A stretch of 64,000 nt of DNA from Streptomyces showdoensis (GTDB lineage Bacteria; Actinomycetota; Actinomycetes; Streptomycetales; Streptomycetaceae). The DNA is taken from the NCBI RefSeq assembly GCF_039535475.1, contig NZ_BAAAXG010000026.1:806001-870000 (forward strand), read 5' to 3'. A model generated the notes under the pieces. It saw only the letters and a program-made list of their open reading frames with translations, was not told where the DNA came from and did not search any database. The position numbers and the translations under genes are program-made. Shown here one piece after another: positions 40,001 to 50,667 of the stretch (positions within the stretch are counted from its first letter, which is position 1; each line of letters starts with the position of its first letter).

Positions 40001-40750
40001 TCAGCGCAGCTTGGCCGCCTGCGCGTCGACGACGTCCTGCGGCAGCGTCTTGACCTTGCCGGTGAGGCTGATCGTGGAGAAGGTGGCCAGGTTGTTGCCC
40101 TTGCGGAAGACGGCCAGCGTGCTCATGAAGGGCTTGCCCTCCATCTGGCTGATCACGGTGAAGGCCAGCGCCTCGTCGCCCGCGGTCAGCGGCTCCGGCG
40201 TCACCTTGACGACCTTGGTCTTCTCGCCGCTGGCGCTGACGGTGAACCCCTCGCCGCAGGCGTCCCCGGCGGCCTTGAGCGAGGCGAACGCCTGCTGGGC
40301 GCCCTCCCCCGCGTACGAGCCGAGCGTGACCGCGGTGGCCGGGGCGCCGAGCGCGCCCATGATGTCCTCCGGGGAGGCCCCGGTCCCCTTCTTCGCCTGG
40401 ACGGCCTTGCGCTGCACGCTGGCCCCCGGGGTGCCGGTGGACACCGCGGACAGGGCCTCGGCCAGCGGCTCGCAGGCCGCCTTGTCGGCCCCGACGTCGC
40501 CGGTGTTCGCGACGTCCGCGGCGTCCGTCTTCTTCACCAGGTAGCCCTTGAGGTCCGCCTGCGCGACGACCAGCCTCTCCAGCTCGGCCGCGGTCAGCGC
40601 CTTGACGTCGGGCTTGGCGGCGGCGGAGGCGGAGGCGTCGTTGTCCCCCTTCGGCTTGCCGTCGCCGGAGTCCCCTCCACAGGCGGTGAGGAGCAGGGCC
40701 AGGGAGGCGGCGGTGGCGGCGGTGAGGGCGGTACGTACAGACATGCGCAT
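40001..40750 (-). CDS. Lipoprotein, function unknown
   Basis: 249 residues. Lipobox LTAC after SLALLLTAC. A Lys/Asp/Ala linker leads to an alpha/beta region with two pairs of Cys (ACEPLAEAL, DACGEGF). No enzymatic motif was recognised. Similar small lipoproteins are common in streptomycetes. MSVR at 40744 is an alternative start. It is divergent from coaA. Confidence 0.78.
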   Translation of the reverse strand: MRMSVRTALTAATAASLALLLTACGGDSGDGKPKGDNDASASAAAKPDVKALTAAELERLVVAQADLKGYLVKKTDAADVANTGDVGADKAACEPLAEALSAVSTGTPGASVQRKAVQAKKGTGASPEDIMGALGAPATAVTLGSYAGEGAQQAFASLKAAGDACGEGFTVSASGEKTKVVKVTPEPLTAGDEALAFTVISQMEGKPFMSTLAVFRKGNNLATFSTISLTGKVKTLPQDVVDAQAAKLR

Positions 40751-40848
40751 GACCGAATGATCACGGCCCGGCCCCTTACCCCACAAGCCGTCGCGCGCGT
40801 GACCCACCCCACGGCCCACGATCGCCCCGCAGCCACGACAATGGCGGG

Positions 40849-41850
40849 GTGATCACTTCGCCGCCACGAAGCCCGAACGGTCCCGCCGGCAACGGAGCCA
40901 GGCGGGGGGCCGAGCCGACGCCGTACGTCGATCTCACTCGGGCCGAGTGGAGCGCGCTGCGGGACAAGACGCCGCTGCCGCTGTCCGCCGAGGAGGTCGA
41001 GCGGCTGCGCGGACTCGGGGACGTCATCGACCTCGACGAGGTGCGGGACGTCTACCTGCCGCTGTCGCGGCTCCTCAACCTGTACGTGCAGGCCACCAGC
41101 GGGCTGCGCGGGGCGCTGAACACCTTCCTCGGGGAGCGGGCCGAGCAGCGCGGCACCCCCTTCGTCATAGGGGTCGCCGGCTCGGTGGCGGTCGGGAAGT
41201 CGACGGTGGCCCGCCTGCTCCAGGCGCTGCTCGCGCGCTGGCCCGAGCACCCGCGGGTGGAGCTGGTGACCACCGACGGGTTCCTCTACCCGATGGAGGA
41301 GCTCAGGGCCCGCGGGCTGATGTCCCGGAAGGGCTTCCCCGAGTCGTACGACCGGCGGGCGCTGACCCGGTTCGTGGCGGACATCAAGGCGGGCAAGGAG
41401 GAGGTCACCGCGCCCGTCTACTCGCACCTGATCTACGACCGGGTGCCCGGCGAGCGGCTCGTCGTGCGCCGCCCGGACATCCTCATCGTCGAGGGGCTGA
41501 ACGTCCTCCAGCCGGCCCTGCCCGGCAAGGACGGCCGCACCCGGGTCGGCCTCGCCGACTACTTCGACTTCTCGGTCTACGTGGACGCGCGGCCGGAGGA
41601 CATCGAGCGCTGGTACCTCAACCGCTTCCGCAAGCTGCGCGACACCGCCTTCCAGGACCCGTCCTCGTACTTCCGGCGCTGGACGACGGTCTCCGAGGAG
41701 GAGGCCCTGGACTACGCCCGCACGATGTGGCGGACCATCAACAAGGTGAACCTGCTGGAGAACGTGGCCCCCACCCGCGGCCGCGCGACGCTCGTGGTGC
41801 GCAAGGGCCCCGATCACAAGGTGCAGCGGCTGAGCCTCCGTAAGCTCTGA
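40849..41850 (+). CDS. coaA: Type I pantothenate kinase
   Basis: 333 residues. Phosphorylates pantothenate, first step of CoA synthesis. P-loop [12 protein letters not shown] at ~107-118; TTDGFLYP and SHLIYDRV in the substrate site; [25 protein letters not shown] near the end. GACAAT (40837-40842) lies 6 nt before the GTG start, with no ribosome site, so translation is probably leaderless. Confidence 0.96.
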   Translation: MITSPPRSPNGPAGNGARRGAEPTPYVDLTRAEWSALRDKTPLPLSAEEVERLRGLGDVIDLDEVRDVYLPLSRLLNLYVQATSGLRGALNTFLGERAEQRGTPFVIGVAGSVAVGKSTVARLLQALLARWPEHPRVELVTTDGFLYPMEELRARGLMSRKGFPESYDRRALTRFVADIKAGKEEVTAPVYSHLIYDRVPGERLVVRRPDILIVEGLNVLQPALPGKDGRTRVGLADYFDFSVYVDARPEDIERWYLNRFRKLRDTAFQDPSSYFRRWTTVSEEEALDYARTMWRTINKVNLLENVAPTRGRATLVVRKGPDHKVQRLSLRKL

Positions 41851-41852
41851 GG

Positions 41853-42830
41853 ATGCTGCACCTACGGATGATCGTTCCGCCCGACCGGACGGAGGCGGCC
41901 GTCGCCCTCATCGACCGCACGGTGGGCACCACCCACGTGGTGGTCCTGCCGGGCGCCGCCCGCGAACCGGCCGGGGACGTCGTGATGTGCGACGTGGCCC
42001 GCGAGGCGGGGCACGAACTCCTCAACGGCATGCGGGACCTGAGGATCGACCAGGACGGGTCGATCGCCGTCGACGACATCGACCTCTCGCTGTCCCGGCG
42101 CGCCACGGCGGCCGAGGAGGAAGCCCCCGGCCAGGCCGCGGACGCGGTCGTCTGGGAGCAGCTGACCGACGCCACCCACGAGGAGTCGACCCTCACCATC
42201 ACCTACAGCGCGTTCATGATCCTGGCGACGATGATCGCGGCCTGCGGTGTGGTCCTCGACAACGCGATCCTGATCGTGGGCGCGATGGCCGTCGGCCCGG
42301 AGTTCGGCCCGCTGGCCGGCATCTGCACCGGGATCGTGCGGCGCTCCGCGAAGCTGGTGCTGCGCTCCTCGTACGCCCTGATCGTCGGCTTCGCGGCGGC
42401 CATCGTCGCGACGACCGTCTTCAGCCTGGGGATGGACGCGCTCGGCCTGTTCAGCGTGGAGCAGCTCGACGCGCCGCGCCTGAACACCGGCTTCATCTGG
42501 AAGCCGGACCCGTTCTCCTTCGTCGTCGCCCTCCTCGCGGGCGCGGCGGGCACGCTCTCGCTGACCTCGACGAAGTCGGGCGCGCTGATCGGCGTCGCGA
42601 TCTCCGTGACGACCGTGCCGGCCGCCGCCAACGCGGCCGTGGCGCTCAGCTACGGGCAGTACTCCCAGATGTGGGGCTCGGTCGAGCAGCTGCTGCTCAA
42701 CCTGACCGGCATCATCCTCGCGGGCACGGTGACGCTGTTCGGGCAGGTGCTGCTGTGGCGCACGCAGCGCGGCCAGTGGACCCGCAAGGGCAAGGGCGCC
42801 GACGGACCGGGCGGCAACGGCTCCCGCTGA
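41853..42830 (+). CDS. DUF389 membrane protein
   Basis: 325 residues. An N-terminal cytoplasmic alpha/beta part (LHLRMIVPPDRTEAAVALID) precedes membrane segments with the DUF389 signatures ILIVGAMAVGPEFGPLAGI and SLTSTKSGALIGVAISVTTVPAAANAAVAL. Starts 2 nt after the coaA stop, so the two share a transcript. The family is a putative transporter of unknown substrate. Confidence 0.9.
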   Translation: MLHLRMIVPPDRTEAAVALIDRTVGTTHVVVLPGAAREPAGDVVMCDVAREAGHELLNGMRDLRIDQDGSIAVDDIDLSLSRRATAAEEEAPGQAADAVVWEQLTDATHEESTLTITYSAFMILATMIAACGVVLDNAILIVGAMAVGPEFGPLAGICTGIVRRSAKLVLRSSYALIVGFAAAIVATTVFSLGMDALGLFSVEQLDAPRLNTGFIWKPDPFSFVVALLAGAAGTLSLTSTKSGALIGVAISVTTVPAAANAAVALSYGQYSQMWGSVEQLLLNLTGIILAGTVTLFGQVLLWRTQRGQWTRKGKGADGPGGNGSR

Positions 42831-42836
42831 CACGGG

Positions 42837-42872
42837 GCCGGCCCCCTTCCCGGTACGGGGAAGGGGGCCGGC
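42837..42872. terminator. Bidirectional terminator between DUF389 gene and glmM
   Basis: A perfect 15-bp stem (GCCGGCCCCCTTCCC at 42837-42851, complement at 42858-42872), 6-nt loop, between convergent genes. Confidence 0.88.
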
Positions 42873-42935
42873 GGGGCGGATCCCGTGCGACGGCGACGGT
42901 CCGTCAGGCGGACCGCGCGTCAGCCGGACGGGTCG

Positions 42936-44303
42936 TCAGCCGGTCTGGCCGAGGGCCGACTTCACGACGTCCGCGAGGCGTCCGGCCACCGAGCGCGCCT
43001 GCTCGATGTCGGCCGCCTCGACCATGACCCGCACCAGCGGCTCGGTGCCCGAGGGGCGCAGCAGCACGCGGCCGGTGGAGCCCAGCTCGCGCTCGGCCTC
43101 GGCGACGGCGTTGGCCAGCTCGGCCGAGGTGCCGACCCGGGACTTGTCCACGTCCGGCACGTTGACCAGGACCTGCGGCAGCCGCTCCATCACGGCGGCG
43201 AGCTCGGCGAGGGACTTTCCGGTGGCGGTGACCCGGGCGGCCAGCATCAGGCCGGTGAGGGTCCCGTCGCCGGTGGTGGCGTGGTCGAGCACGATGACGT
43301 GGCCGGACTGCTCGCCGCCGAGGGCGTAGCCGTGCTCCTTCATGGACTCCAGGACGTAGCGGTCGCCGACCGCGGTCTGGACGAGGGCGAGGCCCTCGCG
43401 CTCCATGGCCAGCTTGAAGCCGAGGTTCGACATGACGGTGCCGACGACGGTGTCGCCGCGCAGCGTTCCGGCCTCGCGCATGGCGAGGGCGAGCACGGCG
43501 AGGATCTGGTCGCCGTCGACCTCGTTGCCGGCGCCGTCCACGGCCAGGCAGCGGTCGGCGTCGCCGTCGTGCGCGATGCCGAGGTCGGCGCCGTGCTCGA
43601 CGACGGCGGCCTTCAGCAGCCCCAGGTGGGTGGAGCCGCAGCCGTCGTTGATGTTGAGGCCGTCCGGCTCGGCGCCGATGGTGACGACGGTGGCGCCGGC
43701 CCGGGAGAAGGCCTCGGGCGAGACGCGGGCCGCGGCGCCGTGCGCCTCGTCGAGGACGATCTTCAGCCCGTCGAGCCGGTTGGGGAGGACGGCGATGAGG
43801 TGGGCGACGTACTTGTCGAAGCCCTCGTCGTAGTCGCGAACCCGGCCGACGCCCGAGCCGGTCGGACGGTCCCAGGGGGCGCCGGTGCGGTGCTCCTCGT
43901 ACACGGACTCGATCCGGTCCTCCAGCTCGTCGGCCAGCTTGTGGCCGCCGCGCGCGAAGAACTTGATGCCGTTGTCGGGCATGGCGTTGTGCGAGGCCGA
44001 GAGCATCACGCCGAGATCGGCGCCGAGGGCGCCGGTGAGGTACGCCACGGCGGGGGTCGGCAGCACGCCGACGCGCAGGACGTCCACGCCCGCGCTGGCG
44101 AGACCGGCGACGACGGCGGCCTCCAGGAACTCTCCCGAGGCACGCGGGTCACGGCCGACCACGGCCGTCGGCCGGTGGCCCTCGAAGGTGCCCGCCTCGG
44201 CGAGCACGTGCGCGGCCGCGACCGACAGGCCGAGCGCCAGCTCCGCCGTCAGGTCGGCGTTGGCCACACCGCGGACCCCGTCCGTGCCGAAGAGTCGTCC
44301 CAC
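42936..44303 (-). CDS. glmM: Phosphoglucosamine mutase
   Basis: 455 residues. Converts glucosamine-6-P to glucosamine-1-[11 protein letters not shown] at the start; catalytic phospho-Ser102 in [11 protein letters not shown]; metal loop [18 protein letters not shown] phosphate site. Next step after GlmS in UDP-GlcNAc synthesis. Downstream of rpsI across an intrinsic terminator. Confidence 0.97.
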   Translation of the reverse strand: MGRLFGTDGVRGVANADLTAELALGLSVAAAHVLAEAGTFEGHRPTAVVGRDPRASGEFLEAAVVAGLASAGVDVLRVGVLPTPAVAYLTGALGADLGVMLSASHNAMPDNGIKFFARGGHKLADELEDRIESVYEEHRTGAPWDRPTGSGVGRVRDYDEGFDKYVAHLIAVLPNRLDGLKIVLDEAHGAAARVSPEAFSRAGATVVTIGAEPDGLNINDGCGSTHLGLLKAAVVEHGADLGIAHDGDADRCLAVDGAGNEVDGDQILAVLALAMREAGTLRGDTVVGTVMSNLGFKLAMEREGLALVQTAVGDRYVLESMKEHGYALGGEQSGHVIVLDHATTGDGTLTGLMLAARVTATGKSLAELAAVMERLPQVLVNVPDVDKSRVGTSAELANAVAEAERELGSTGRVLLRPSGTEPLVRVMVEAADIEQARSVAGRLADVVKSALGQTG

Positions 44304-44372
44304 AGCTGTCCTCCGAATGTACGTGCCCAGGGTGTCCGGGGTCCTGCCCCAAGATTATGAAACCAAGGTGTG

Positions 44373-44421
44373 AAAAAGCCGTACGCCCCGGCAGCACGGA
44401 CAGTGCCGCCGGGGCGTACGG
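44373..44421 (-). terminator. Intrinsic terminator of rplM-rpsI
   Basis: 14-bp perfect stem (44379-44392 with 44408-44421), 15-nt loop with its own small GCAC/GTGC stem, followed on the minus strand by a run of five T. The clearest rho-independent terminator in the window. Confidence 0.92.
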
Positions 44422-44442
44422 ACAAGCAGACCGAGCAGGCGA

Positions 44443-44955
44443 TTAACGCTTGCTGTACTGCGGAGCCTTACGGGCCTTCTTGAGACCGGCCTTCTTGCGC
44501 TCGACCGCACGGTCGTCGCGGGAGAGGAAGCCGGCCTTCTTCAGCGCCGGGCGGTTGTTCTCGACGTCCGCCTCGTTCAGCGCACGGGCCACGCCGAGGC
44601 GCAGGGCGCCGGCCTGGCCGGAGACACCGCCACCCGCGATGCGGGCGATGACGTCGTAGCGGTTGTCGAGCTCGAGCACCTTGAAGGGCTCGTTGACTTC
44701 CTGCTGGTGGACCTTGTTCGGGAAGTAGTCCTCGAGCGTACGCCCGTTGATCTTCCACTTGCCGGTGCCCGGAACGATCCGGACGCGGGCGATGGCGTTC
44801 TTGCGACGGCCCAGGCCGGCGGCCGGCTGCGGGTCGCCGAAGCGGGACGCGAGGGACTCGGAGGTGTAGTCACCCTCGACGATCTCGGTCTCGGTGGTGT
44901 ACTCCTCGACGCCCTCGAACTCGTCGACGGGGGTCTCGGGGGTGGTCTCGGCCAC
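44443..44955 (-). CDS. rpsI: 30S ribosomal protein S9
   Basis: 170 residues. An acidic N-terminal extension of ~45 residues ([18 protein letters not shown]), typical of actinobacterial S9, precedes the S9 fold: [17 protein letters not shown] and [12 protein letters not shown] at the C terminus, which reaches the P-site tRNA. GTG start, AGGAG 4 nt upstream. Cotranscribed after rplM (44-nt gap). Confidence 0.97.
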   Translation of the reverse strand: MAETTPETPVDEFEGVEEYTTETEIVEGDYTSESLASRFGDPQPAAGLGRRKNAIARVRIVPGTGKWKINGRTLEDYFPNKVHQQEVNEPFKVLELDNRYDVIARIAGGGVSGQAGALRLGVARALNEADVENNRPALKKAGFLSRDDRAVERKKAGLKKARKAPQYSKR

Positions 44956-44999
44956 GATGCTCCTCAGATTTCTTTCGTTCTTAGGGGGTGTGGCCGGAA

Positions 45000-45443
45000 C
45001 TACTGCGCGACCTGGGTGATCTCGAACGGAACCGGCTGCTGGGCAGCGTGCGGGTGGTTCTCGCCCGCGTAGACCTTCAGCTTCGAGATCATCTGACGGC
45101 CCAGGGAGTTCTTGGGGATCATGCCCTTGATGGCCTTCTCGACGGCCTTCTCGGGGTTCTTGTCCAGCAGCTCGTCGTAGCGGACGGAGCGCAGACCACC
45201 CGGGTAGCCAGAGTGGCGGTACGCCATCTTCTGGGTCTTCTTGTTGCCGGACAGGTGAACCTTGTCGGCGTTGATGATGATGACGAAGTCGCCCATGTCC
45301 ATGTGGGGGGCGTAAACCGGCTTGTGCTTGCCTCGCAGGAGGTTCGCAGCCGTGGTCGCCAGACGACCCAGGACGATGTCCTGCGCGTCGATGATGTGCC
45401 ACTGGCGAGTGACATCGCCGGGCTTGGGGCTGTACGTACGCAC
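45000..45443 (-). CDS. rplM: 50S ribosomal protein L13
   Basis: 147 residues. Core segments [35 protein letters not shown] and [13 protein letters not shown]. An early assembly protein. GTG start. First gene of the rplM-rpsI operon, behind a ~170-nt leader. Confidence 0.97.
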   Translation of the reverse strand: MRTYSPKPGDVTRQWHIIDAQDIVLGRLATTAANLLRGKHKPVYAPHMDMGDFVIIINADKVHLSGNKKTQKMAYRHSGYPGGLRSVRYDELLDKNPEKAVEKAIKGMIPKNSLGRQMISKLKVYAGENHPHAAQQPVPFEITQVAQ

Positions 45444-45621
45444 TTCGTAGCCTTCGCTTCTTCAGTGGATGGAGTCCAGACACACCTGAAGCGATCATGC
45501 AGCTGGGGCCTGCACTGCCGGGATCACTGCCCGTATGCGAGCCACTGGTAACTGCTCCAGGGAACTTGCGGAACGGCCCTTCGCGTGAGAACGACGGAGC
45601 CAATACGCATAACAAAGCAGA

Positions 45622-45651
45622 AGCGTACCCGGGCTCCCCCGAGCGGGTCAA
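45622..45651 (-). promoter_or_regulatory. Predicted rplM promoter
   Basis: TTGACC (45651-45646), 18-nt spacer, TACGCT (45627-45622) on the minus strand. The -35 overlaps the stop codon of the HxlR gene. It implies a leader of ~170 nt before rplM. Confidence 0.6.
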
Positions 45652-46055
45652 AACGCGTCGGCGCCGGCGTCGTACGCCTCGCGCGCCGAGACGACCTCCT
45701 CGATGTGCCCGTCCGCCCAGTCCTTGACCGCCCGCACCACCGGCAGCAGGCTCACGCCGAGCGGGGTCAGGGCGTAGTCCACCCGCACGGGCACGGACGG
45801 CGTCACCGTACGCGCCACCAGACCGTCCCGCTCCAGGCCCCGCAGGGTCTGCGTGAGCATCTTCTGGCTGACCCCGGCGACCCTGCGCCCCAGCTCGGCG
45901 TAGCGGCGCGGGCCGTCCGCGAGGGCGTTCAGGAGCAGCGTGACCCACTTGTCGGAGAGCCGGTCGAGGAGCTGCCGGGCGGGGCACTCGGCGAGATACG
46001 CGTCATAGGCGCGCCGGCTCTCCTCGCGGCGTTCGGCGGCGGTACGGGTGCCCAT
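45648..46055 (-). CDS. HxlR-family transcriptional regulator
   Basis: 135 residues. Winged-helix HxlR domain: [22 protein letters not shown] with the family's N-terminal cysteine (~24), [39 protein letters not shown]. Members often sense electrophiles or redox stress and control adjacent oxidoreductases. The divergent oxidoreductase gene (46171) is the likely target. 115 bp divide them. Confidence 0.94.
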   Translation of the reverse strand: MGTRTAAERREESRRAYDAYLAECPARQLLDRLSDKWVTLLLNALADGPRRYAELGRRVAGVSQKMLTQTLRGLERDGLVARTVTPSVPVRVDYALTPLGVSLLPVVRAVKDWADGHIEEVVSAREAYDAGADAF

Positions 46056-46170
46056 GGGCGCGCTCCTTCCGGTGCGGTACGCACTCCTGGGTACGTACTT
46101 CCCGACGGAGAGTAGCTCTCCCTAGGTTCGTCGGGTCAGCGTCACCGCTCCCCCAGGGAAGGCCCCCGCC

Positions 46171-47109
46171 ATGCGCGCTCTCGTCATCGACTCCTTCGGC
46201 GGCCCCGAGGTCCTGCGGATCGCCGAGGTCCCCGTGCCCCCGGCGGGACCCGGCAGGGTCCGGATCAGGGTCGAGGCCGCCACGGTCCACCCGGTCGACC
46301 TCGCCACCCGCTCGGGCGCCCTCGCCGAGGCGGGCCTGATGGCCGGCCGGGGCCGCACCGGCCTCGGCTGGGACGTCGCCGGCGTCGTCGAGGAGACCGG
46401 CCCGGGGGTCGCCGGGCTCGGCCCCGGCGACCGGGTCATCGGCATGAACGACCGGCTGGACGTGCCGCTCGGCACCCAGGCGGAGTACGTGGTGCTGGAC
46501 GCCCACGCGGTCGCCCCGGCCCCCGCCCGGCTCGCCCCCGAGGCCGCCGCGACCCTGCCGCTGGCCGGGCTCACCGCGCTCCAGGCGCTGGACGCCCTCG
46601 CCCTGCCCGCGGGCGAGACGGTGCTGGTCACGGGCGCGGCGGGCGCGGTCGGCGGCTACGCGGTGCAGCTGGCCGCCGCACGCGGCCTGCGGGTCCTGGC
46701 GACGGCCCGTCCGGCGGACGAGGCACCGGTACGGAGCCTGGGCGCCGAGCTCTTCGTGCCCGCCGACGCCCCGCGCCTCGGCGAGGCGGTCCGCGCCCTG
46801 GTCCCCGGCGGCGTGGCCGCGGCCCTGGACGGCGCCGTCCTCGGGGCCGCCGCGCTGGACGCCGTCCGCACCGGCGGCGCCTTCGCGGCCCTGGTCGCGG
46901 GCGGCGCCCCGTTCCCCCTGCGGGGCATCCGGGTCCTCCCGGTCTGGGTCCGGGCCGACCCGGCCGGCCTGGCCCGCCTGGCGGCCCTCGCCGACGCCGG
47001 GACCCTCACCCCGCGGCTGGCCGGAACCCTCCCCCTCGCGGAGGCGGCCCGGGCCCACCGCCGGCTCGCGGAGGGCGGCCTGCGCGGCCGGCTGGTGCTG
47101 GTCCCGTAG
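46171..47109 (+). CDS. NADP-dependent quinone-type oxidoreductase (MDR superfamily)
   Basis: 312 residues. Zinc-independent medium-chain reductase: GroES-like N-terminal half (VLRIAEVPVPPAGPGRVRIRVEAA, GWDVAGVVEETGPGV), Rossmann motif VTGAAGAVGGYAVQLA (~153-168), C-terminal LAEAARAHRRLAEGGLRGRLVLVP. No zinc-ligand Cys pairs. Probably reduces quinones or enones under HxlR control. ATG at 46171. Confidence 0.92.
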   Translation: MRALVIDSFGGPEVLRIAEVPVPPAGPGRVRIRVEAATVHPVDLATRSGALAEAGLMAGRGRTGLGWDVAGVVEETGPGVAGLGPGDRVIGMNDRLDVPLGTQAEYVVLDAHAVAPAPARLAPEAAATLPLAGLTALQALDALALPAGETVLVTGAAGAVGGYAVQLAAARGLRVLATARPADEAPVRSLGAELFVPADAPRLGEAVRALVPGGVAAALDGAVLGAAALDAVRTGGAFAALVAGGAPFPLRGIRVLPVWVRADPAGLARLAALADAGTLTPRLAGTLPLAEAARAHRRLAEGGLRGRLVLVP

Positions 47110-47120
47110 GACGCGGCCCC

Positions 47121-48743
47121 CTACCGCGCCCGCTCGACCCGCCGCTCGTCCCACACCGGCTCCGAGGTCTCCCGCACGACCCCGTCCGAACCGAAGACCA
47201 GGAAGCGGTCGAAGGAGCGGGCGAACCAGCGGTCGTGGGTGACCGCCAGGACCGTGCCCTCGTAGGACTCCAGGCCGTCCTGCAGCGCCTCGGCGGACTC
47301 CAGGTCCAGGTTGTCCGTCGGCTCGTCCAGGAGCAGCGCCGTGGTGCCGGCCAGCTCCAGGAGGAGGATCTGGAAACGGGCCTGCTGGCCGCCGGAGAGC
47401 TTGTCGAAGGGCTGGTCGCCCTGGCGCTCCAGCTCGTAGCGGCGCAGCATCGACATCGCGGCGCCCCGGTCCTTGGCGTGGTCCGTCCACAGGATGTCGA
47501 CGAGCGAGCGCCCGAAGAGTTCCGGGTGCGCGTGGGTCTGCGCGAAGTGGCCGGGAACGACCCGCGCGCCCAGCTTCCACGTACCGGTGTGGGCCACCGA
47601 GGGGTCGCCCGCCAGCAGCCGCAGGAAGTGCGACTTGCCGGAGCCGTTGGAGCCCAGGACGGCGACCCGCTCCCCGTAGAAGATCTCCAGCGAGAACGGC
47701 TTCATCAGGCCGGTCAGCTCCAGGTTCTCGGCCGTGAAGGCCCGCACCCCGGTGCGTCCGCCGCGCAGCCGCATCCGGATGTCCTGCTCGCGCGGCGGCT
47801 CCGGCGGCGGGCCGGCCTCCTCGAACTTCTTCAGCCGGGTCTGCGCGGCGGCGTAGCGCGAGGCCATCTCGTGGCTGACCGCGGCCGCCTGCCGCAGGTT
47901 GACCACCAGCTTCTTCAGCTGGGCGTGCTTCTCCTCCCAGCGCCGCTTCAGCTCCTCGAAGCGGGCGAAGCGCTCCCGCCGCGCCTCGTGGAAGGTGTCG
48001 AAGCCGCCGCCGTGCACCCACACGTCGGAGCCGGCAGGGCCGGGCTCGACGGCGACGATCTTCTGCGCGCCCCGGGACAGCAGCTCCCGGTCGTGCGAGA
48101 TGAAGAGCACGGTCTTGCGGGTCTCCCGCAGCCGCTCCTCCAGCCAGCGCTTGCCGGGGACGTCCAGGTAGTTGTCCGGCTCGTCGAGCAGCAGCACCTC
48201 GTCGTTGCCGCGCAGCAGGTACTCCAGCACCAGCCGCTTCTGCTCGCCGCCGCTGAGCGTGCGCACCTCGCGGAACTGGGCCTTGTCGTACGGCACGCCC
48301 ATCGCGGCCGTCGTGCAGATGTCCCAGAGGGTCTCGAACTCGTACCCCTGGACCTCCGCCCAGTCGCTGAGGGCCTGCGCGTACGCCATCTGCGCGGCCT
48401 CGTCGTCGACGGTCATGATCCGGTGCTCGGCCGCGTCGACGGCCTTCGCGGCGGCCTTGATCCGCGCGGGCGCCACCGAGACCAGCAGGTCGCGCACGGT
48501 CGACTCGTCCCGCACGGAGCCGACGAACTGCGGCATGACGCCGAGCCCGCCGCTGACGGTGACGGTGCCGCCGTGCGGCTGCAGCTCACCGGCGATCATC
48601 CGGAGCAGGGTCGTCTTGCCGGCGCCGTTGGCGCCGACCAGGGCGACGACGGCGCCCTCTCCGACCCGGAAGGAGGCGTCCCCGAGCAGGACCCTCCCGT
48701 CCGGAAGGTAGTACTCCAGATGCGCGGCCTCGACATGTCCCAT
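47121..48743 (-). CDS. ABC-F family ATPase
   Basis: 540 residues with two ABC domains and no membrane part. First cassette: Walker A GANGAGKTT, signature LSGGEQ, Walker B VLLLDEPDNYLD. Second: GSNGSGKSHFLR, LSGGQQ, LLLDEPTDNLD. A charged linker (RFEELKRRWEEKHAQLKKLVVNLRQ, residues ~245-270) joins them. ABC-F proteins act on ribosomes, some giving antibiotic resistance. Upstream alternatives at 48752 (ATG) and 48758 (GTG) add a few residues. Confidence 0.92.
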   Translation of the reverse strand: MGHVEAAHLEYYLPDGRVLLGDASFRVGEGAVVALVGANGAGKTTLLRMIAGELQPHGGTVTVSGGLGVMPQFVGSVRDESTVRDLLVSVAPARIKAAAKAVDAAEHRIMTVDDEAAQMAYAQALSDWAEVQGYEFETLWDICTTAAMGVPYDKAQFREVRTLSGGEQKRLVLEYLLRGNDEVLLLDEPDNYLDVPGKRWLEERLRETRKTVLFISHDRELLSRGAQKIVAVEPGPAGSDVWVHGGGFDTFHEARRERFARFEELKRRWEEKHAQLKKLVVNLRQAAAVSHEMASRYAAAQTRLKKFEEAGPPPEPPREQDIRMRLRGGRTGVRAFTAENLELTGLMKPFSLEIFYGERVAVLGSNGSGKSHFLRLLAGDPSVAHTGTWKLGARVVPGHFAQTHAHPELFGRSLVDILWTDHAKDRGAAMSMLRRYELERQGDQPFDKLSGGQQARFQILLLELAGTTALLLDEPTDNLDLESAEALQDGLESYEGTVLAVTHDRWFARSFDRFLVFGSDGVVRETSEPVWDERRVERAR

Positions 48744-48799
48744 GAGGGGCATTGTCACCGCCGGACCCGTGTGATCCCAAGCGGATTAGGATGCGCGGC

Positions 48800-49753
48800 A
48801 TGAGCTTTGGGGGACCACAGTGGCCGCAGCAGGGCCCGGGACAGCAGCAGCCGTACGGACAGCAGCCTCAGCCGCAGCCGTGGCAGGGCGGCCCGCAGGG
48901 GGGTCCGCAAGGCGGGCAGGGGCAGCCGAACCCCTTCCCGGGGGCGCAGCCGGGGCACACCCCCGACTGGGGCGCCCTCGCCGACGCCTCGGCCGCCCGT
49001 GACAAGCGCAGGCGCGGCCTGCTGATCGGCGGCGGGGTCCTCGCGGTCCTCGCCGTGGGCGCGGCCGTCGCCACCGCCGTGGTGCTGACCGACAAGAGCA
49101 ACGACGAGGCCAAGAACGGCGGGCCCTCCCCGACCGGCTCGGCCGCCCCCACGGACTCCGCCAGCCCCGCGCCGACCTTCTCCTCGGTCGCGCCGCTGCC
49201 CCCGCCGAACCCCATGGACTTCATCTCCGACGCGAAGAAGGACAAGGCGCCGCTGAGCGCCGAGGGCCTCTTCCCGGGCAAGAAGCTGACCATGAACGGG
49301 CGCCCGTACCAGAAGGGCGCGACCTCCTCGACGACCGACTGCGCCGCCGTCACCCAGGGCGGCCTCGGCCCGGTCCTGAAGGCCAACGGCTGCACCCGGG
49401 TGATCCGCGCCACGTACGTGAAGGACGGGGTCGCCGTCACCGTGGGCGTGGCCGTCTTCCCCACCGACGAGAAGGCCCTCAAGGCGAAGCAGCAGGCGAC
49501 GGGCGGCATCGCCCCGCTCGCGGGCTCGGGCGTCGCCGACTTCTGCCACGCGACGGTCTGCCTGCGGCGCACCAACGCGATCGGGCGGTACGTCTACCTC
49601 ACCCAGACCGGCTTCACCAACGGGACCAAGGTCACCAAGGGCGACAAGGCGGTCTTCCAGACCGCCGACGACCTGGGCACCTTCGCGTTCAACCAGATCT
49701 ACGCCCGCGGCCGCGCCCAGGCCTCAGCAGCAGCCGGCGCTCCCGGGGAGTGA
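48800..49753 (+). CDS. Membrane-anchored protein with Gln/Pro/Gly-rich N terminus
   Basis: 317 residues. N-terminal ~60 residues are Q/P/G-rich, then a membrane helix ([23 protein letters not shown]), a Ser/Pro/Thr linker and an external domain with four Cys ([26 protein letters not shown]). No family recognised; similar proteins are common near truA in Streptomyces. TAGGAT (48787-48792) lies 7 nt before the ATG and there is no ribosome site: leaderless. The 3' end overlaps convergent truA by 30 nt. Confidence 0.82.
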   Translation: MSFGGPQWPQQGPGQQQPYGQQPQPQPWQGGPQGGPQGGQGQPNPFPGAQPGHTPDWGALADASAARDKRRRGLLIGGGVLAVLAVGAAVATAVVLTDKSNDEAKNGGPSPTGSAAPTDSASPAPTFSSVAPLPPPNPMDFISDAKKDKAPLSAEGLFPGKKLTMNGRPYQKGATSSTTDCAAVTQGGLGPVLKANGCTRVIRATYVKDGVAVTVGVAVFPTDEKALKAKQQATGGIAPLAGSGVADFCHATVCLRRTNAIGRYVYLTQTGFTNGTKVTKGDKAVFQTADDLGTFAFNQIYARGRAQASAAAGAPGE

Positions 49754-50581
49754 GCGCTTGTTGCGCGCCTCCTTGCTGCGGGCGGCGAGCTGGTCGTCGG
49801 CGGGGTAGCCGACCTCTTCGAGGGTGAGGCCGTGCGGCCGCACGACGTGCACGGCCGAGTCCCGCACACCGGCGGCGAGCACCTTGCCGGGCCACTCCAC
49901 CGGCCGGTGCCCGTCGCCGACGAACAGCAGCGCGCCGACCAGCGAGCGGACCATGTTGTGGCAGAAGGCGTCGGCCTTGACCGTGGCCTCCATGACCCCG
50001 TCGGCGCGGCGCTCCCAGCGCAGCTCCTGGAGGGTGCGGATGGTCGTCGCGCCCTCGCGCTTCTTGCAGTAGGCGGCGAAGTCGTGCTCGCCGACGAGCC
50101 GCTCGGCGGCGGCGTTCATGGCGTCCATGTCGAGCGCCCAGTCGTGCCACAGGACGTGGCCGCGCAGCAGCGGGTCGACGCCGCCGGGGTTGTCGGTGAC
50201 GCGGTAGGCGTAGCGGCGCCAGATCGCCGAGAAGCGCGCGTTGAAGCCCTCGGGGGCCTCGGTCAGCCTCCACACCCGGACGTCGTGCGAGAGGCGGCCG
50301 GCGAGCCGCCGGAGCAGCTTCTCGCGGTGCTCCTCCCACAGGGCGACGGGCAGGTCGACGTGGGCGACCTGGCCGCGGGCGTGCACCCCGGCGTCGGTGC
50401 GGCCGGCGACGGTGAGCTCGAAGGTCTCCTTGGAGCGGGTGACCGTCTTCAGGGCGTCCTCGATGTCGCCCTGAACGGTGCGCTGCCCGTGCGCCTGCTT
50501 GGCCCAGCCGGAGAAGTCCCTGCCGTCGTACGAAAGGTCCATCCGTACCCGTACGAAACCGGGCTGCACGTCATCGCTCAC
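49724..50581 (-). CDS. truA: tRNA pseudouridine(38-40) synthase
   Basis: 285 residues. [19 protein letters not shown], the catalytic Asp in [34 protein letters not shown]. Isomerises U38-U40 in the anticodon arm. The GTG at 50581 is chosen because GAGAGG lies 9 nt upstream; an ATG at 50590 directly follows that site and is too close. A gene for truA downstream of rplQ is standard in actinobacteria. Confidence 0.95.
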   Translation of the reverse strand: MSDDVQPGFVRVRMDLSYDGRDFSGWAKQAHGQRTVQGDIEDALKTVTRSKETFELTVAGRTDAGVHARGQVAHVDLPVALWEEHREKLLRRLAGRLSHDVRVWRLTEAPEGFNARFSAIWRRYAYRVTDNPGGVDPLLRGHVLWHDWALDMDAMNAAAERLVGEHDFAAYCKKREGATTIRTLQELRWERRADGVMEATVKADAFCHNMVRSLVGALLFVGDGHRPVEWPGKVLAAGVRDSAVHVVRPHGLTLEEVGYPADDQLAARSKEARNKRSLPGSAGCC

Positions 50582-50615
50582 GCGACCCATCCTCTCAAAG
50601 CCTGTCCATACGGAA

Positions 50616-50645
50616 CGGGCCCGCACCCCGAGGGGTGCGGGCCCG
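50616..50645. terminator. Hairpin between rplQ and truA
   Basis: CGGGCCCGCACCCC (50616-50629) pairs with 50632-50645; very stable stem with a minimal loop. No U-run. It could terminate or attenuate readthrough into truA. Confidence 0.7.
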
Positions 50646-50667
50646 CCCACAAGATCGTTCAGAACGC